Assembly: GCA_036897485.1 (NCBI GenBank)
Contig: JAYMTF010000256.1
Span: forward strand, 1 to 42,394
DNA length: 42,394 nt
Direction: 5' to 3'
From: Pelargonium nanum
Taxonomy: Eukaryota > Streptophyta > Magnoliopsida > Geraniales > Geraniaceae
The notes under the pieces are model-generated. The model made no database searches. It was not told where the DNA came from and saw only the letters and a program-made list of their open reading frames with translations. The position numbers and the translations under genes are program-made. Shown piece by piece: positions 23,562 through 33,348 of the stretch; position 1 is the stretch's first letter, and each line of letters begins with the position of its first letter.

Positions 23562-24220
23562 ATACTTCACATTGTTATACTTAACTATGTTTTAATAATA
23601 GTTACATTTGTATTCGTTGTGTTACATCGTTAATTTAATTTCTATTTAAATTTGATAGTTGATAATACATAAAATTCTATAATTAGTTTGATCATCGATA
23701 AGATGACAATTAAAATAAACTCTCATAAGTTATTGAGTATGTACTGATTTCCGCATCGCGAATATCATATCAAATGAAGATTTAACAACCCTACTTTATT
23801 GTGTTTAGAGTAATTAAAAAAACTGTCAAGAGAGAAACATTTAGGCAAAATCATTAAGAGTTTGAGGCTACCATTAAAATCGTCGTTCCAAACAATTACA
23901 CCTCCAAGGTTCTCTTAAAAATACTCATCTTTGGATGTCCTCACCGACACCACTAGTTCCAAACACCTAGCTCCCAATTTGAACTCACTCAGAATAATCC
24001 AAAACATCTCGATTTATTCATAATTGCCCTATAAAATAAGATATAGCTCGAGAAAGTCACACATGAAATAGTAAAATTTTAAGTCTTAGAACACTCAAGT
24101 TCTACAACCATATTGGTAAGCAAGTGGTGGAGCACCAATATAAGGTACACTATATTGCCAGCCTTCAAAACTCTACCTTACGACTCCGCCTTAGAGCTCA
24201 TTGAAAGATCTTAACATGAT

Positions 24221-24297
24221 GATATCATCGTGATCTGATCAATTATGCAACTCTACATTGCTTTATTATGTAATGATATCATCGTGATCTGATCACT
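24221..24297 (+). repeat. short direct repeat pair
   Basis: GATATCATCGTGATCTGATCA occurs at about 24221 and again at about 24274, a spacing of 53 bp, both on the plus strand. No element was recognised around it. Confidence 0.7.
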
Positions 24298-25057
24298 CTT
24301 AAGAGTAAAGAATCTTTTTGCCACTCGGTGAATACATTTCACATTCACACATTTCCGATATTCTCTTACTTGTAAGTGCCCATTTTTATCATAATACAAA
24401 TGTTTACTTTTACAAGCATAATACAATTTGACACACATACTGAATTTCAACAACATGACATGCTCTCATTTGTGGTGTGTAGACTAAATTCTAAACCTCT
24501 TAAAAGTGACTCTTGCACATAATAAAATATATTAGATCAAGACAAATATTGGTCTAAAATGTATGTGTTGTTGAGTTTCTTCCAATCCAAGTGAAAGAGC
24601 CTCAAAAATATCTTTTGTATCAACTTGTATTTTAATTGTTATATTCTGTCATTTTTCTAAGTTCTAACTGGAGAAGAGAGAGTAACAAATAATTTTATTT
24701 TCACTTTTATTGCTAAATTAAAGGAGAAGAAATGTATTTATTTATTTATTCTATTATGTTTAATATTGATCTTTCATGAGCATGTGGGTAGTTGTCTGTC
24801 AGTCTGACCATTATGATTCTACCGACACTAATAATTCAAAGGTTTCAAATCCAGATCTCAAAAATCAAAATGACATCAATCAACCCATGTTCTTGTTCAT
24901 GTTCATGTTCTTGTTTTGCTACAAATTTAATGCCATTTCCTCTTTCTCTTTTATTAATTGCATTTGCCCCAAAACAATAAAGAAAGTGGTAGCTTTTAGT
25001 GAACATCTTGAGCTTACAAAATTTCAAAAATGAATGTACAAAATGGAAATGACATGA

Positions 25058-28000
25058 TTAGTAGCTGAGGCCAAGTTGGAGTCCAAGTGCAGCATGGATC
25101 ACAAACAGGGTCATGATTCCACTTCCCAATATTCCATGCACATTCCTCAATCCTGGATTTCCCTGCAAACATTTATCGACGGACTTGTAAATATTTATCG
25201 GTGAGAAGCAATAAGGTTCGAGAGAAAACAATAAAATGTGTGTTAATGCAAAAAAGGAGTGCAAATTCGGAAAACATAGCCCGAATCCGACCTGGAAGAG
25301 AAATAGTGGTTACATGTCATTTTGATTTAGGGTTTTGTCCCAAGACATGTTCGACTTGATCCTCACATCTCTCATGGAGAAACGGACTCTCATAGAAATA
25401 AATATGGCTTATTTTGTTACTCAAATTTGTGAAAATCTGAGTCAAATTTTAAGTACTCGTGAGTTTGATCTGAATAGTTATCTATAGTAACGTCAACACG
25501 AGGATTGAACTAAACCGTATTAGACAGAATAATCAAACCGTTGACAGCATCTAAATAGATAATGGATGAAGATTTCACTGAAAATCATGTTCTATCAAAT
25601 ATACATACGACAATCTGAATAGAACCAGGGGATACTCAAAATTTGATCCGTATTTTTGCGGGGTTGGGTTGCATAATCTAGATCGATCAATTTTTGGGTC
25701 AGTTTCGGACAAATTCGCACAATCCCATACACTTTACTCATAAAATCTGAAACCTACTACCTATATCCTTTTGGCTTGGGCATTTACAACCCAAACATGA
25801 CATGAGTGTGGTTCCGCTTGATTTGCGGGTTTTACAAGCAAAATGTGCACGTTCATGCTGGTATACCCGACTCTACCCGCAATTTTTCAAGGATCATTCT
25901 GAACCTGAGTCCTAGTCCAATTTATGTGGCCTGAACCCACAGATTTTTGGGTCGGGTTTTGGTTCCAAATTGCTGTATCTAAGTAAACCCGAATTAACAG
26001 CTCTAATCATATACGAATTAATCAAACTCGAATAAAATTAGGGTAGACTGATTAAAATTTTGAAATTTTATGAGATTACTATTTTGAACGGGACCAATAA
26101 GCCCATCATTGAATCTGTTAAACTCTCTAAATGAGACTAAATAGGAACAAAACTTAAACATTTTCAATAATGCACATGGGATTTTACCTCAAATAGTGTA
26201 GGCAAAATGGTTTGTAGAGTCAAGAGAGAAAGGCCTATCAAGCCAGTAACAGCATGTGGGCTGCAAGTTTCCATTGAAATTCAAGTTACTCAATGTTTAT
26301 TCTGATAATTTAACCATACATATGTAACATATAACAGAGAGAGAGGGACATAAGATTGAAGTACTAAAATGGCTACCTTTCAAAGATGGGCTTATCAGAG
26401 GTGAGGAGAGAGGTTACACCACCAGTGGCACCAAGAGCAAAGAAGAAAAACATACCAGCTAGTAGTTTTGGATGCAAATCTTTTGCCTTTGCCTTCTCTT
26501 CCTATTGTTGAAAGTACAAATAGCTATACTCAACATTTTGTTTCAAAGGTAAATTACATACACGGTCTTTTCTCATTTTTGCTAAAATTAAAGATAAATT
26601 AGTTCATTAGATTATGTCCTTTGTCTCTAACTAACTTATTTCTGAAATAGTGTTGTTAACTAATGTGAAACTAATTACTGAAAAAACCTCAATTTGATTT
26701 TTTTTTTCTTGTTTGTAAAAAGAGTGAATATTCATTTTGAAATAGACACGATATACATTACTCCTTCCATCCCTGACTCCTTCCCTATATGAGTGTCAAG
26801 TTTTTTTCCTGTATTTTTTGTCCTAAAATGAGTATTCTTTCCATTTAGGAAGTTAATTATAAATAACATCTCTATAACAAGCTATCTCGTGAGTTTATTA
26901 CAACACATATTCACGAGGATACAATAGAAAATATGCAAAATTACCTAACTTCTCCTTAATTTTTTCAAGATAAAAACTAAAACACTCATTTTGAGACGAA
27001 TTGTGTATGCTATAGTTCATGAAACATGACACTTTTTGTCCGACTAACATGATTATACATATGGTTATTGGCATGACAATATCAATGTCCATTTTATGTT
27101 AGTTTACAACCATCTCCACTCTTGATAGATAGTCAACTAATCTACTTGAAAGGAACGAGAACAAGAATGAGAATCACGAGAGCCTTCTTACCACATTGTC
27201 AGAATAACGAATGCGGAAACCCAGATAAGTTCCATATCCACCCATAGCAAAGAGCACCACAGCCTACAATGTTACATCATGCTAGTGAGTGGTGAGAATT
27301 TAGAGTAACAAGTCTGACCAAAGCCTCATTGACCGAGTGATACAACACTCAGTTTCCATACTCGAGACAGTCATCTCGATGGGTCGGGTTTTTAGATTGA
27401 AATGATTTTATCAGTGCGAACCAAACGCACAAAAATGTGAGTCGAATTTCAAATGCCACATATTCAAGTGCAATTTGTCAGCTATATATAATGTCATAAG
27501 AAAATAACAGATAATATAAAACTAGAATTGCAACTACTAATTACTAATTACTAACCATATTGCCAGGATGCCCCCAATGCACAAGCCAATCAGGCAAATT
27601 TAGTGACTTGACAATTTCAACAAAAGGTCCAAACACAGACCTCACTGTCCCAGCTGTATATTCAGTTCACATAACAATATATCAACAAACCAACCATCAT
27701 GCCATCAATCAACAATCATACAAATCTATCAATGTACAGTTCATGTTGTTGCAAGTGAAAATGAGCAAATTAACAATTGATATATACCTCCAGGAAGAGC
27801 AGCCACAAACAGCATAGGCAGAGGACTAAAGGAATACAAAAGTGTCTCTCCTTTTGGCTCCACCACCACCATCTCAGCCTCTTCTTCTCTGACATCACCA
27901 ACTGATGTTTTGGTGCTGATAAGCTCTCTCTTGGCTGCAAAACATGAAGTCCTAATTGGCCTTCTGGTAAGAGACAATGTTGTAGTGGAAATGGGTTCAG

Positions 28001-28085
28001 TGGGTTTGAGCAATGGAGAGGAGATGGGTAGATGAGGAGAGACAAGAACAGCAAGAGAAGCACATTTAGGCATGGCCATAGCCAT
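25058..28085 (-). CDS. DUF4079 plastid membrane protein
   Basis: The six exons, in transcription order, are 28085-27788, 27653-27556, 27263-27192, 26501-26377, 26260-26188 and 25162-25058. They total 771 bp (256 aa), with all junctions GT..AG and in frame. Residues 1 to about 60 are rich in Ser, Thr, Leu and Arg with few acids, a typical chloroplast transit peptide. The mature part has five hydrophobic stretches, around LLYSFSPLPMLFVAALPG, AVVLFAMGGYGTYLGF, LLAGMFFFFALGATGG, AVTGLIGLSLLTLQTIL and ILGSGIMTLFVIHAALG. It matches the DUF4079 family of cyanobacteria and plastids (HWGHPGNM, GGYGTYLGFRIR and NVHGILG blocks). Its function is not established. Repeated histidines near the helices suggest a heme or cofactor membrane protein, by inference only. 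Intron 3 holds a Stowaway-like MITE, and a degenerate repeat lies in intron 5. Confidence 0.88.
25625..26005. repeat. GGGTTGGGTT/AACCCG-rich repeat in the last DUF4079 intron
   Basis: Between exons 5 and 6 of the DUF4079 gene lies a stretch with many CGGGTT, ACCCGC and AACCCGAA words, unlike the AT-rich surroundings. It ends near AACAGCTCTAATCA, similar to the CAGCTCTAATTAG end of the repeat at 18.28 kb. It is a non-coding, degenerate member of the dispersed repeat class seen elsewhere in the window. Confidence 0.4.
26757..27025. mobile_element. Stowaway-like MITE remnant in DUF4079 intron 3
   Basis: The left side reads ACTCCTTCCATCCC then CCTATATGAGTGTCAAG. The right side reads AAACACTCATTTTGAGACG, the inverted counterpart of the Stowaway type end (CTCCNTCCGTCCCAAAATGAGTGT). 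The ends are diverged and no clear TA duplication was assigned. Confidence 0.45.
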
Positions 28086-28388
28086 TATTGAGACCTATTA
28101 GCACCTGAAACACAAAGAGAGATGGTGTTGAAGTGAAATGGTGAGTGAGTGGAAGAGTGGAGAGAGAGAGAGATAAAGAAAAGTGGTGATGGGTTGAGAA
28201 AGGTGAGGAAAGAGACACGCCTTCTCAATACATCCTAGTATTTTAACTATTACACGTGGTCTCAACACGCCTCACCAAACCAAACCATTTTTTGTCCTAA
28301 AACTTAGAATGGGCCTTGAAATATAGAAATTGAGCCCACAAATGAAAATGGGCCTTAAATAATAACAATTTAGCCCATTAGTGGAATT
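28086..28388 (-). promoter_or_regulatory. DUF4079 promoter region with GGCC-type elements
   Basis: Between the DUF4079 start codon and the U2 gene are two copies of AATGGGCCTT (about 28311 and 28348) and nearby TGAGCCCA and TTAGCCCA words. These resemble plant site II (TGGGCY) elements, common in promoters of plastid and housekeeping genes. A GA-rich run at 28155-28175 lies just upstream of the start on this strand as CT-rich leader sequence. No clear TATA box was picked. Confidence 0.4.
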
Positions 28389-28403
28389 TTAAACTTGGGT
28401 TTG
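28389..28403 (-). terminator. 3' box (3'-end formation signal) of the U2 snRNA gene
   Basis: The minus strand reads CAAACCCAAGTTTAA, fitting the plant Pol II snRNA 3' box CA(N)3-10AGTNNAA, a few bases after the mature 3' end. Confidence 0.75.
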
Positions 28404-28407
28404 GAAG

Positions 28408-28597
28408 GGTGCGCCAGGCCCAGGCAGTAGTGCATCACCAAGGCGACGCTCGAGAGCCCCAATAGCAAGCTACTGTGGTGGGCCCTCACCCATAAAAAAT
28501 GAATTTAATATCGTGTGGCGATGGCCCACGTATCAGATATTAAACTGATAAGAATAGATACTACACTTGATCTTAACCAAAAAGCCGAGAAAGGTAT
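28408..28597 (-). ncRNA. U2 spliceosomal snRNA
   Basis: The minus strand begins ATACCTTTCTCGGC at 28597. It contains the branch-site-pairing GTAGTA within AAGATCAAGTGTAGTATC, the stem IIa sequence ATCAGTTTAATATCTGAT, an ATTTTTTA Sm-type site, and a 3' domain ending in GGGCCTGGCGCACC near 28408. Length is about 190 nt, as expected for plants. U2 base-pairs with the intron branch site in the spliceosome. Upstream, a TATA box and a USE sit at Pol II spacing; downstream a 3' box follows. Compared with the near-invariant 5' region of U2, three positions differ by transitions: CGGCT for CGGCC, GGTT for GGCT and CTATTC for CTGTTC. It could be an expressed variant or an early pseudogene. Confidence 0.9.
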
Positions 28598-28621
28598 GGT
28601 TATTTTAGAAGCCCAAACTCG

Positions 28622-28629
28622 TTTTTATA
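28622..28629 (-). promoter_or_regulatory. TATA box of the U2 snRNA gene
   Basis: The minus strand reads TATAAAAA; its first base lies 32 bp upstream of the U2 5' end. Confidence 0.85.
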
Positions 28630-28662
28630 CACAGACTGACACAACATCTCCTTTCATTCAAT

Positions 28663-28673
28663 CGATGTGGGAC
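28663..28673 (-). promoter_or_regulatory. upstream sequence element (USE) of the U2 snRNA gene
   Basis: The minus strand reads GTCCCACATCG, an exact match to the plant snRNA USE consensus RTCCCACATCG. It is separated from the TATA box by 33 bp, the spacing of Pol II-transcribed plant snRNA genes; Pol III ones are about 10 bp closer. Confidence 0.9.
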
Positions 28674-28710
28674 TTCAGTTATTTGCAGACCTCTTAGACC
28701 AAATTGATGC

Positions 28711-28845
28711 AAATACTGTCCAAAGGCAAAATTTTATATGTATGGTAAGAGAGAAAGGCATATCAAACCAGTACTAATAGCATGAGGACGTCACGTTTAC
28801 ATCGAAATTCCTAGTTTGTCAAAGTTTATTACGATAATTAAAACA
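28711..28845. pseudogene. duplicated fragment of DUF4079 exon 5 and adjoining intron
   Basis: This segment aligns with 26190-26320 in the same orientation. Shared blocks include AAGAGAGAAAGGC, TATCAA-CCAGTA, AGCATG and GTTTATT-CGATAATT. It covers the DUF4079 exon 5 region and part of intron 4, is frame-broken and is not expected to be functional. Its right part lies inside the unit later duplicated with the first two F-box genes. Confidence 0.65.
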
Positions 28846-31102
28846 TGTTGAAGTGGTGATTGTTTGTGCATAGGACGAGTAAGATGAAGTAGTTGCAATA
28901 TGTGCTGAGTAAGTCCACCAATGTTTGTTTTGCAATTTACGACACGTACTTATGGTGTGACCTAGTTCCCGACAATAATAGCATACAACTCATTCACTAT
29001 CCGACTTCAATTCTCCTGCTTTCACAATGTTCCTTATTTTCTAGTCGAGTTTAATTGGAATTATTCTACGAAAATACGAATCAGGCAAATCTGTAAATCC
29101 GCACATTTATCGATAAAACCCGACATGATCAGAACCCTTTTCGTATAGAATTCGTATTACTTTTTATCAATCCAAAACCGAACAACTCCAATCCAAATCT
29201 GATTCAAAATCCGATATCCAGCTCTCCCTTCTAAATCTAGAAACCTAGTCTCTCCGCTTGCTACAAACTTTTGCGTATCAAACAAGGATTTCCAAATCCT
29301 GTTAACGTGTATATATATATAGAGGGAGAAATAATCCACTAACTATTGTGCCGATGAGAGAATCCAAGAAAAGAAAGAGGTTGGCCGGCGCCGGAGAAGC
29401 AGATTGGTCCGATGGCATTTCAGTGGATTTGTTCACCTTGATTTCTTCAAACTTTGACTCTATCGAATCTTACATTGCCTTCGCTGCGGTGTGTCGATCG
29501 TGGTACAACATAATTGCTTCATACCGCATCTCTGAACCTACTCCATGGTTAATGCTGTCGGAAAATCAAGACTCTGCATCTCGCAGCTTCTTCAGCTTTC
29601 GCGGCAACAACGTATTCGACATCGAATTTCCTCCGGAGATCAAAGGAAGGCGATGTTGGGGCTCTCCGTTCGGCTGGATCATCACTTATGATAGCAATAA
29701 TGATGACATGAACTTGTATAATCCATTATCGAAAGCCTCCATTCTTCTCCCAAAACTCTTCCCATTCTTTACCAAGAAATATCCTGTAGGTCTTGGGTAC
29801 AAAAGAAGTCTTCTTGTTTCTCGTCCCGATTTCTTGATAAAGGCAATTTTGACGGCCAGTCCCGGCTCTCCTGATTGCTTGGTTCTTATAGTTCCGGCCA
29901 CGTACGATGTTGTATATGCAAAACCAAGGGACACTGTCTGGTCCGTTGTTCGCGGTGCTAATTTGGGGGATATTTTGAGTTTTGGAGGGAATTTGTATGG
30001 ATGTGAATGGAAAACTGGGAAAATTGTGACTTTGAATTATGAGACTGATTTTTGTAATCAATTAGTCCTTAAAGGGTTCGCGGATGGGCCACCTGAAATG
30101 ATTAACAGATCACAAGAGGTTGTAAACGAGTATCATCGAAAGAAGTATCTTGTCGATTTAGGAGGAGAGCTCTATTTGGTTTTTCGGTATGTCCTTCCGG
30201 CTAGCATGGGTCTTCCTGGGATTGAGGACTATTCTTTGACATATGACTTTGAAGTTTACAAAATTGATTTGTCCGCTAAAGTTTGGAAGATTGTCAAGTC
30301 GTTGGGAGATCATTGTTTGTTCGTAGGCACTAACAATGCATTTGCAGTTTCAGTATCTTATGATCATGAAGTTACTAGAAATAGCATATCTTTGAGCCCC
30401 AACTGTATATACTTTCTTGACGATAAGGCTTTTTATAATAAAAGCGAAGGATCTGATATTGGTGTCTTCCATGTCGGGGAGAGAAAATTCGGAGCGAGAC
30501 CTCTGGGAGAAAATGCTGGACCTATGTTTGATGGCTATAATTATCATCATCGCACTCACAGGCCACAACCATTCATGTTGAAAACTTTGGCCTCTGGTTT
30601 ATATTCACATTCTTGCCCACCATTCTGGATAACACCATGTGTGCAGTAAGTGAATTGTATGTAATATTATATATCACAATAATTAGTTACAATCAATAAA
30701 CACTCTACTAATACTTTTTTTTGTTTGTATAGGTTTCAAAAGGCATGCTATAGAGATCATCATCAACAAAAAATTGAGGCCAAGGTCAAGAAACTACCAA
30801 ATATGAAAGGTTAGTGAAGTTATGCATTATTATTTGTTTTGGGTTTGCATTGTTACAAATATTGAATCTCTATGTTTTTTTTATGCTTGAAAAATATAGA
30901 TGGATCATACGTGAAGATCACACCAGACGTTGAAGACGAAGAGAGGCGTAAATTGATGATTCAGCTAAGGAACCAGTTCACTTATACAGAAAAGAATGGA
31001 GTAAATAGAAGGCCATGGGTTGAGCCATTCTAGCATATTCTATTTCAATTCAAAGCTAGCTCTTTGGGGACTGTTTAAATCGATATATATATATACACAC
31101 AC
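28788..31102 (+). repeat. segmental tandem duplication, unit 1 (F-box gene 1 with its 5' flank)
   Basis: From ACGTCACGTTTAC at 28788 the sequence matches the region starting ACGTAACGTTTAC at 31103. The offset of 2,315 bp persists through 240 bp of shared flank and resumes through the promoters and coding exons, with small indels. The boundary between units is a (TA)n(CA)n run at 31083-31105. Confidence 0.8.
29354..31033 (+). CDS. F-box/DUF295 protein, cluster gene 1
   Basis: The exons are 29354-30645, 30733-30809 and 30900-31033, giving 1,503 bp (500 aa) in frame. An F-box lies at about residues 18-58 (DWSDGISVDLFTLIS...AFAAVCRSWYNIIASY). F-box proteins dock targets onto SCF ubiquitin ligases by binding SKP1. 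The DUF295 (KIB-type) region follows, clearest in the C-terminal half (YDFEVYKIDL, WKIVKSLGDHCLFVG, CIYFLDD, DIGVFHVGE). The two short exons add a charged tail (KVKKLPNM, TPDVEDEERRKL, NGVNRRPW) ending at EPF. The unspliced frame ends at CAG TAA, with the TAA inside the donor GTAAGT. The start is the first in-frame ATG; upstream in-frame codons contain no ATG. The target protein is unknown. Confidence 0.82.
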
Positions 31103-31105
31103 ACG
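31083..31105. repeat. (TA)n(CA)n microsatellite at the duplication junction
   Basis: ATATATATATAT followed by ACACACACAC lies exactly where unit 1 gives way to unit 2 of the F-box tandem duplication. It may be the site of unequal exchange or may have grown after it. Confidence 0.8.
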
Positions 31106-31592
31106 TAACGTTTACATTGAAATTTCTAGTTTGTCAAAGTTTAGTACGATAATTAAACCATGTTGAAGTGGTGATTGTTTATGCACTGGACGAGTAAGAT
31201 GAAGTAACTGCAATATGTGCCTAGTAAGTCCGTTGATGTTTGTTTTGCAATTTACATGTACATAGTTTGACCTAGCTCTCGACAATAATAGCATACAACT
31301 CCTTCTTTATCCGACTTACAAACAAATCAGGCAAATCTGTAAAAATCCGTACATTTTTCACTAAAATCTGACATGATCTGAACCCTTTTCGTATTGAATT
31401 TGTATTACTTTTTATCAATCCAAAACCGAACAAATCCAATTCGAATCTGATTCAAAATCGGATTTCCAACTCTCCCTTATAAGGGAAGGTCAAATAAGTC
31501 CTCCTAAGTGAAACCGAACAAATCCAATCTGAATCTGATTCAAAATCCGATTTCCAATTCTCCCTTATATAAATTTAGCATATATGAAATTG

Positions 31593-31600
31593 AAACCCTA
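31593..31600 (+). promoter_or_regulatory. telo-box (AAACCCTA) upstream of F-box gene 2
   Basis: AAACCCTAG lies about 46 bp upstream of the start codon. The equivalent position of gene 1 (about 29248) has lost a C (AAACCTAG). Gene 4 has AAACCCTA at 37561 and its reverse TTAGGGTTT at about 37599. Confidence 0.5.
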
Positions 31601-31645
31601 GTCTCTCCCCTTGCTACCAGAGAAATAAATCACTAACTAGTGACG

Positions 31646-33348
31646 ATGAGAGAATCCAAGAAAAGAAAGAGGTTGGCCGGCGCCGGAGACATAGATTGGT
31701 CCGATGGAATTCCGGTGGAGCTGTTGGCCTTGATTTCTGAAAAAATCGACTCTATTCAATCTCACATTGCCTTCGCTGCAGTGTGTCGATCTTGGTACAA
31801 CGTAATTGCTCCATACCGTATCACTGAATCTACTCCATGGCTAATGCTCTCAGAAAAACAAGACTCTGTTTCTCGCTGCTTCTTCAGCTTTCGCGGCAAT
31901 AACTTATTCGATATTGAATCTCAGATTGAAGGAAGGCGATGTTGGGGTTCTCAGTTTGGCTGGCTCGTCACATCCGATACCAATCATGATGAAATAAGCT
32001 TGTATAATCCCATATCGAGAGTCTCCATTCCTCTCCCCAGTCTCTTCCCCTACTATACCATTACCAAGACATATCATGGGTACAAGAGTCTCGAATTTGT
32101 TCGTCGTCCCCGTTTCTTGATAAAGGCAATTTTGACTGCCAGTCCGGATTCTCCTGATTGCATGGTATTCATTGTTCCAACCATGTTCGGTTCCGAGTCT
32201 TCTGAAGATGATCTTGTATATGCAAAACCAAGAGACACTGTCTGGTCTGTTATTTGGGGTGCTAATTTGGGGGACATTTTGAGTTTTCGAGGGAATTTGT
32301 ATGGATGTGATTGGGAAACTGGGAAAATTGTGACTTTGAATTATGAGACTGATTCTCCCAATCAATTAGTCCTTAAAGGGTTCGCTGACGGGCCACCGGA
32401 GATGATTAACCGATCAGAAGAGGTTGTAAACGAGTATCATCGAAAGAAATATCTTGTTGATTTGGGAGGAGAACTATATTTGGTTTTTCGTTATGTCCTT
32501 CCAGCTAGCGATCGTCCTCCCGGGATTGAGGACTATTCTTTGACGTATGACTTTGAAGTTTACAAAATTGATTTGTCCACTAAAGTTTGGAAGATTGTCA
32601 AGTCGTTGGGAGATCATTGTTTGTTCATAGGCACTCACAATGCTTTTGCAGTTTCAGTCTCTTATGATCATCAGCATGAAGCCATTGGAAATGGCATATC
32701 TTTGAAACCCAACTGTATATACTTTCTCGACGATCAGGCTTTTTATAAACAAAGCGAAGGATCTGATATTGGTGTCTTCCATGTTGGGGAGAGAAAATTC
32801 GGAGCTAGACCTCTCGGAGAAAATATAGGACCTTTGTTTGATGAATATAATCATAATCATCACACTCACAGTCCACAACCATTCATGTTGAAAACTTTGG
32901 CCTCTGGTTTATATTCACATTCTTGTCCACCACTCTGGATAACACCATATATCAAGTAAGTAAATTGTATGTAATATGATGTATCACCTCAATTAGTTAC
33001 AATCAATAAACACTATTCTAACACTCTTTTTTTGTATAGGTTTCATCACCAACAACATATTGAGGCCAAGGACAAGAAACTACCAAATATGAAAGGTTAG
33101 TGAAGTTATATATGCAATATATTTGTTTTGGGTTTGCATTGTTACAACTTACAAATATTGAATCTCTATGTTTTTTATGCTTGAAAACTATAGTTGGATC
33201 ATACATGAAGATGACGCCGGACGTTGAAGACGAAGAGAGACGCAAATTGATCATTCAGCTAAAGAACCAGTTCACATATACAGAAAAGAATGGAGTAAAT
33301 AGAATGCCATGGAACGAGCCATTCTATAGCATTTTCAATTTCCATTGA
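31646..33348 (+). CDS. F-box/DUF295 protein, cluster gene 2
   Basis: The exons are 31646-32955, 33040-33095 and 33194-33348, totalling 1,521 bp (506 aa), all GT..AG and in frame. It is a close relative of gene 1: same N-terminus (MRESKKRKRLAGAG), same F-box (AFAAVCRSWYNVIAPY), same DUF295 blocks (WKIVKSLGDHCLFIG, CIYFLDDQAF, DIGVFHVGERKFGARPLGEN). Exon 2 is 21 bp shorter than in gene 1, a multiple of three. Exon 3 reads past the gene 1 stop position to end FNFH. The tail keeps the TPDVEDEERRKL block. All domains appear complete, so it is probably functional. The unspliced reading frame stops at AAG TAA within the first donor. Confidence 0.82.

Larger units (their letters stand above)
21100..25057. 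other. gene-free region rich in small transposable elements
   Basis: No gene is supportable in this 4 kb. It holds a SINE-like element (21485-21665), a long foldback (21735-22030) and a Mutator-like non-autonomous element (22679-23552). A pair of short direct repeats lies at 24221-24297, and a TTCATG/TTCTTG hexamer run at about 24887-24917. The rest is AT-rich with no recognisable element. Confidence 0.6.
28598..29353. other. region between the U2 gene and the first F-box gene
   Basis: It contains the U2 promoter (28622-28673), the DUF4079-derived fragment and, from about 28788, the 5' flank shared with the second F-box gene. A TATATATATATAG run at about 29311-29324 lies only 30 bp from the first F-box start codon and may be its TATA box or simply a microsatellite. 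Confidence 0.5.
31103..33348 (+). repeat. segmental tandem duplication, unit 2 (F-box gene 2 with its 5' flank)
   Basis: It is homologous to unit 1 across the 5' flank (AAGTGGTGATTGTTT, GACAATAATAGCATACAACTC, CTTTTTATCAATCCAAAACC) and all three exons and introns. Unit 2 has an additional partial repetition of the AAACCGAACAAATCCAAT-type block (about 31424 and 31512). The 3' limit beyond the stop codon was not resolved. Confidence 0.8.

Noticed and set aside
28515..28697. 60-codon open frame on + over the U2 locus
   Set aside because: It overlaps the U2 snRNA and its promoter on the opposite strand and has no protein features.
31904..32365. 153-codon open frame on - within F-box gene 2
   Set aside because: It is a mirror of the F-box coding frame; similar antisense frames in the sister copies are due to shared codon composition.
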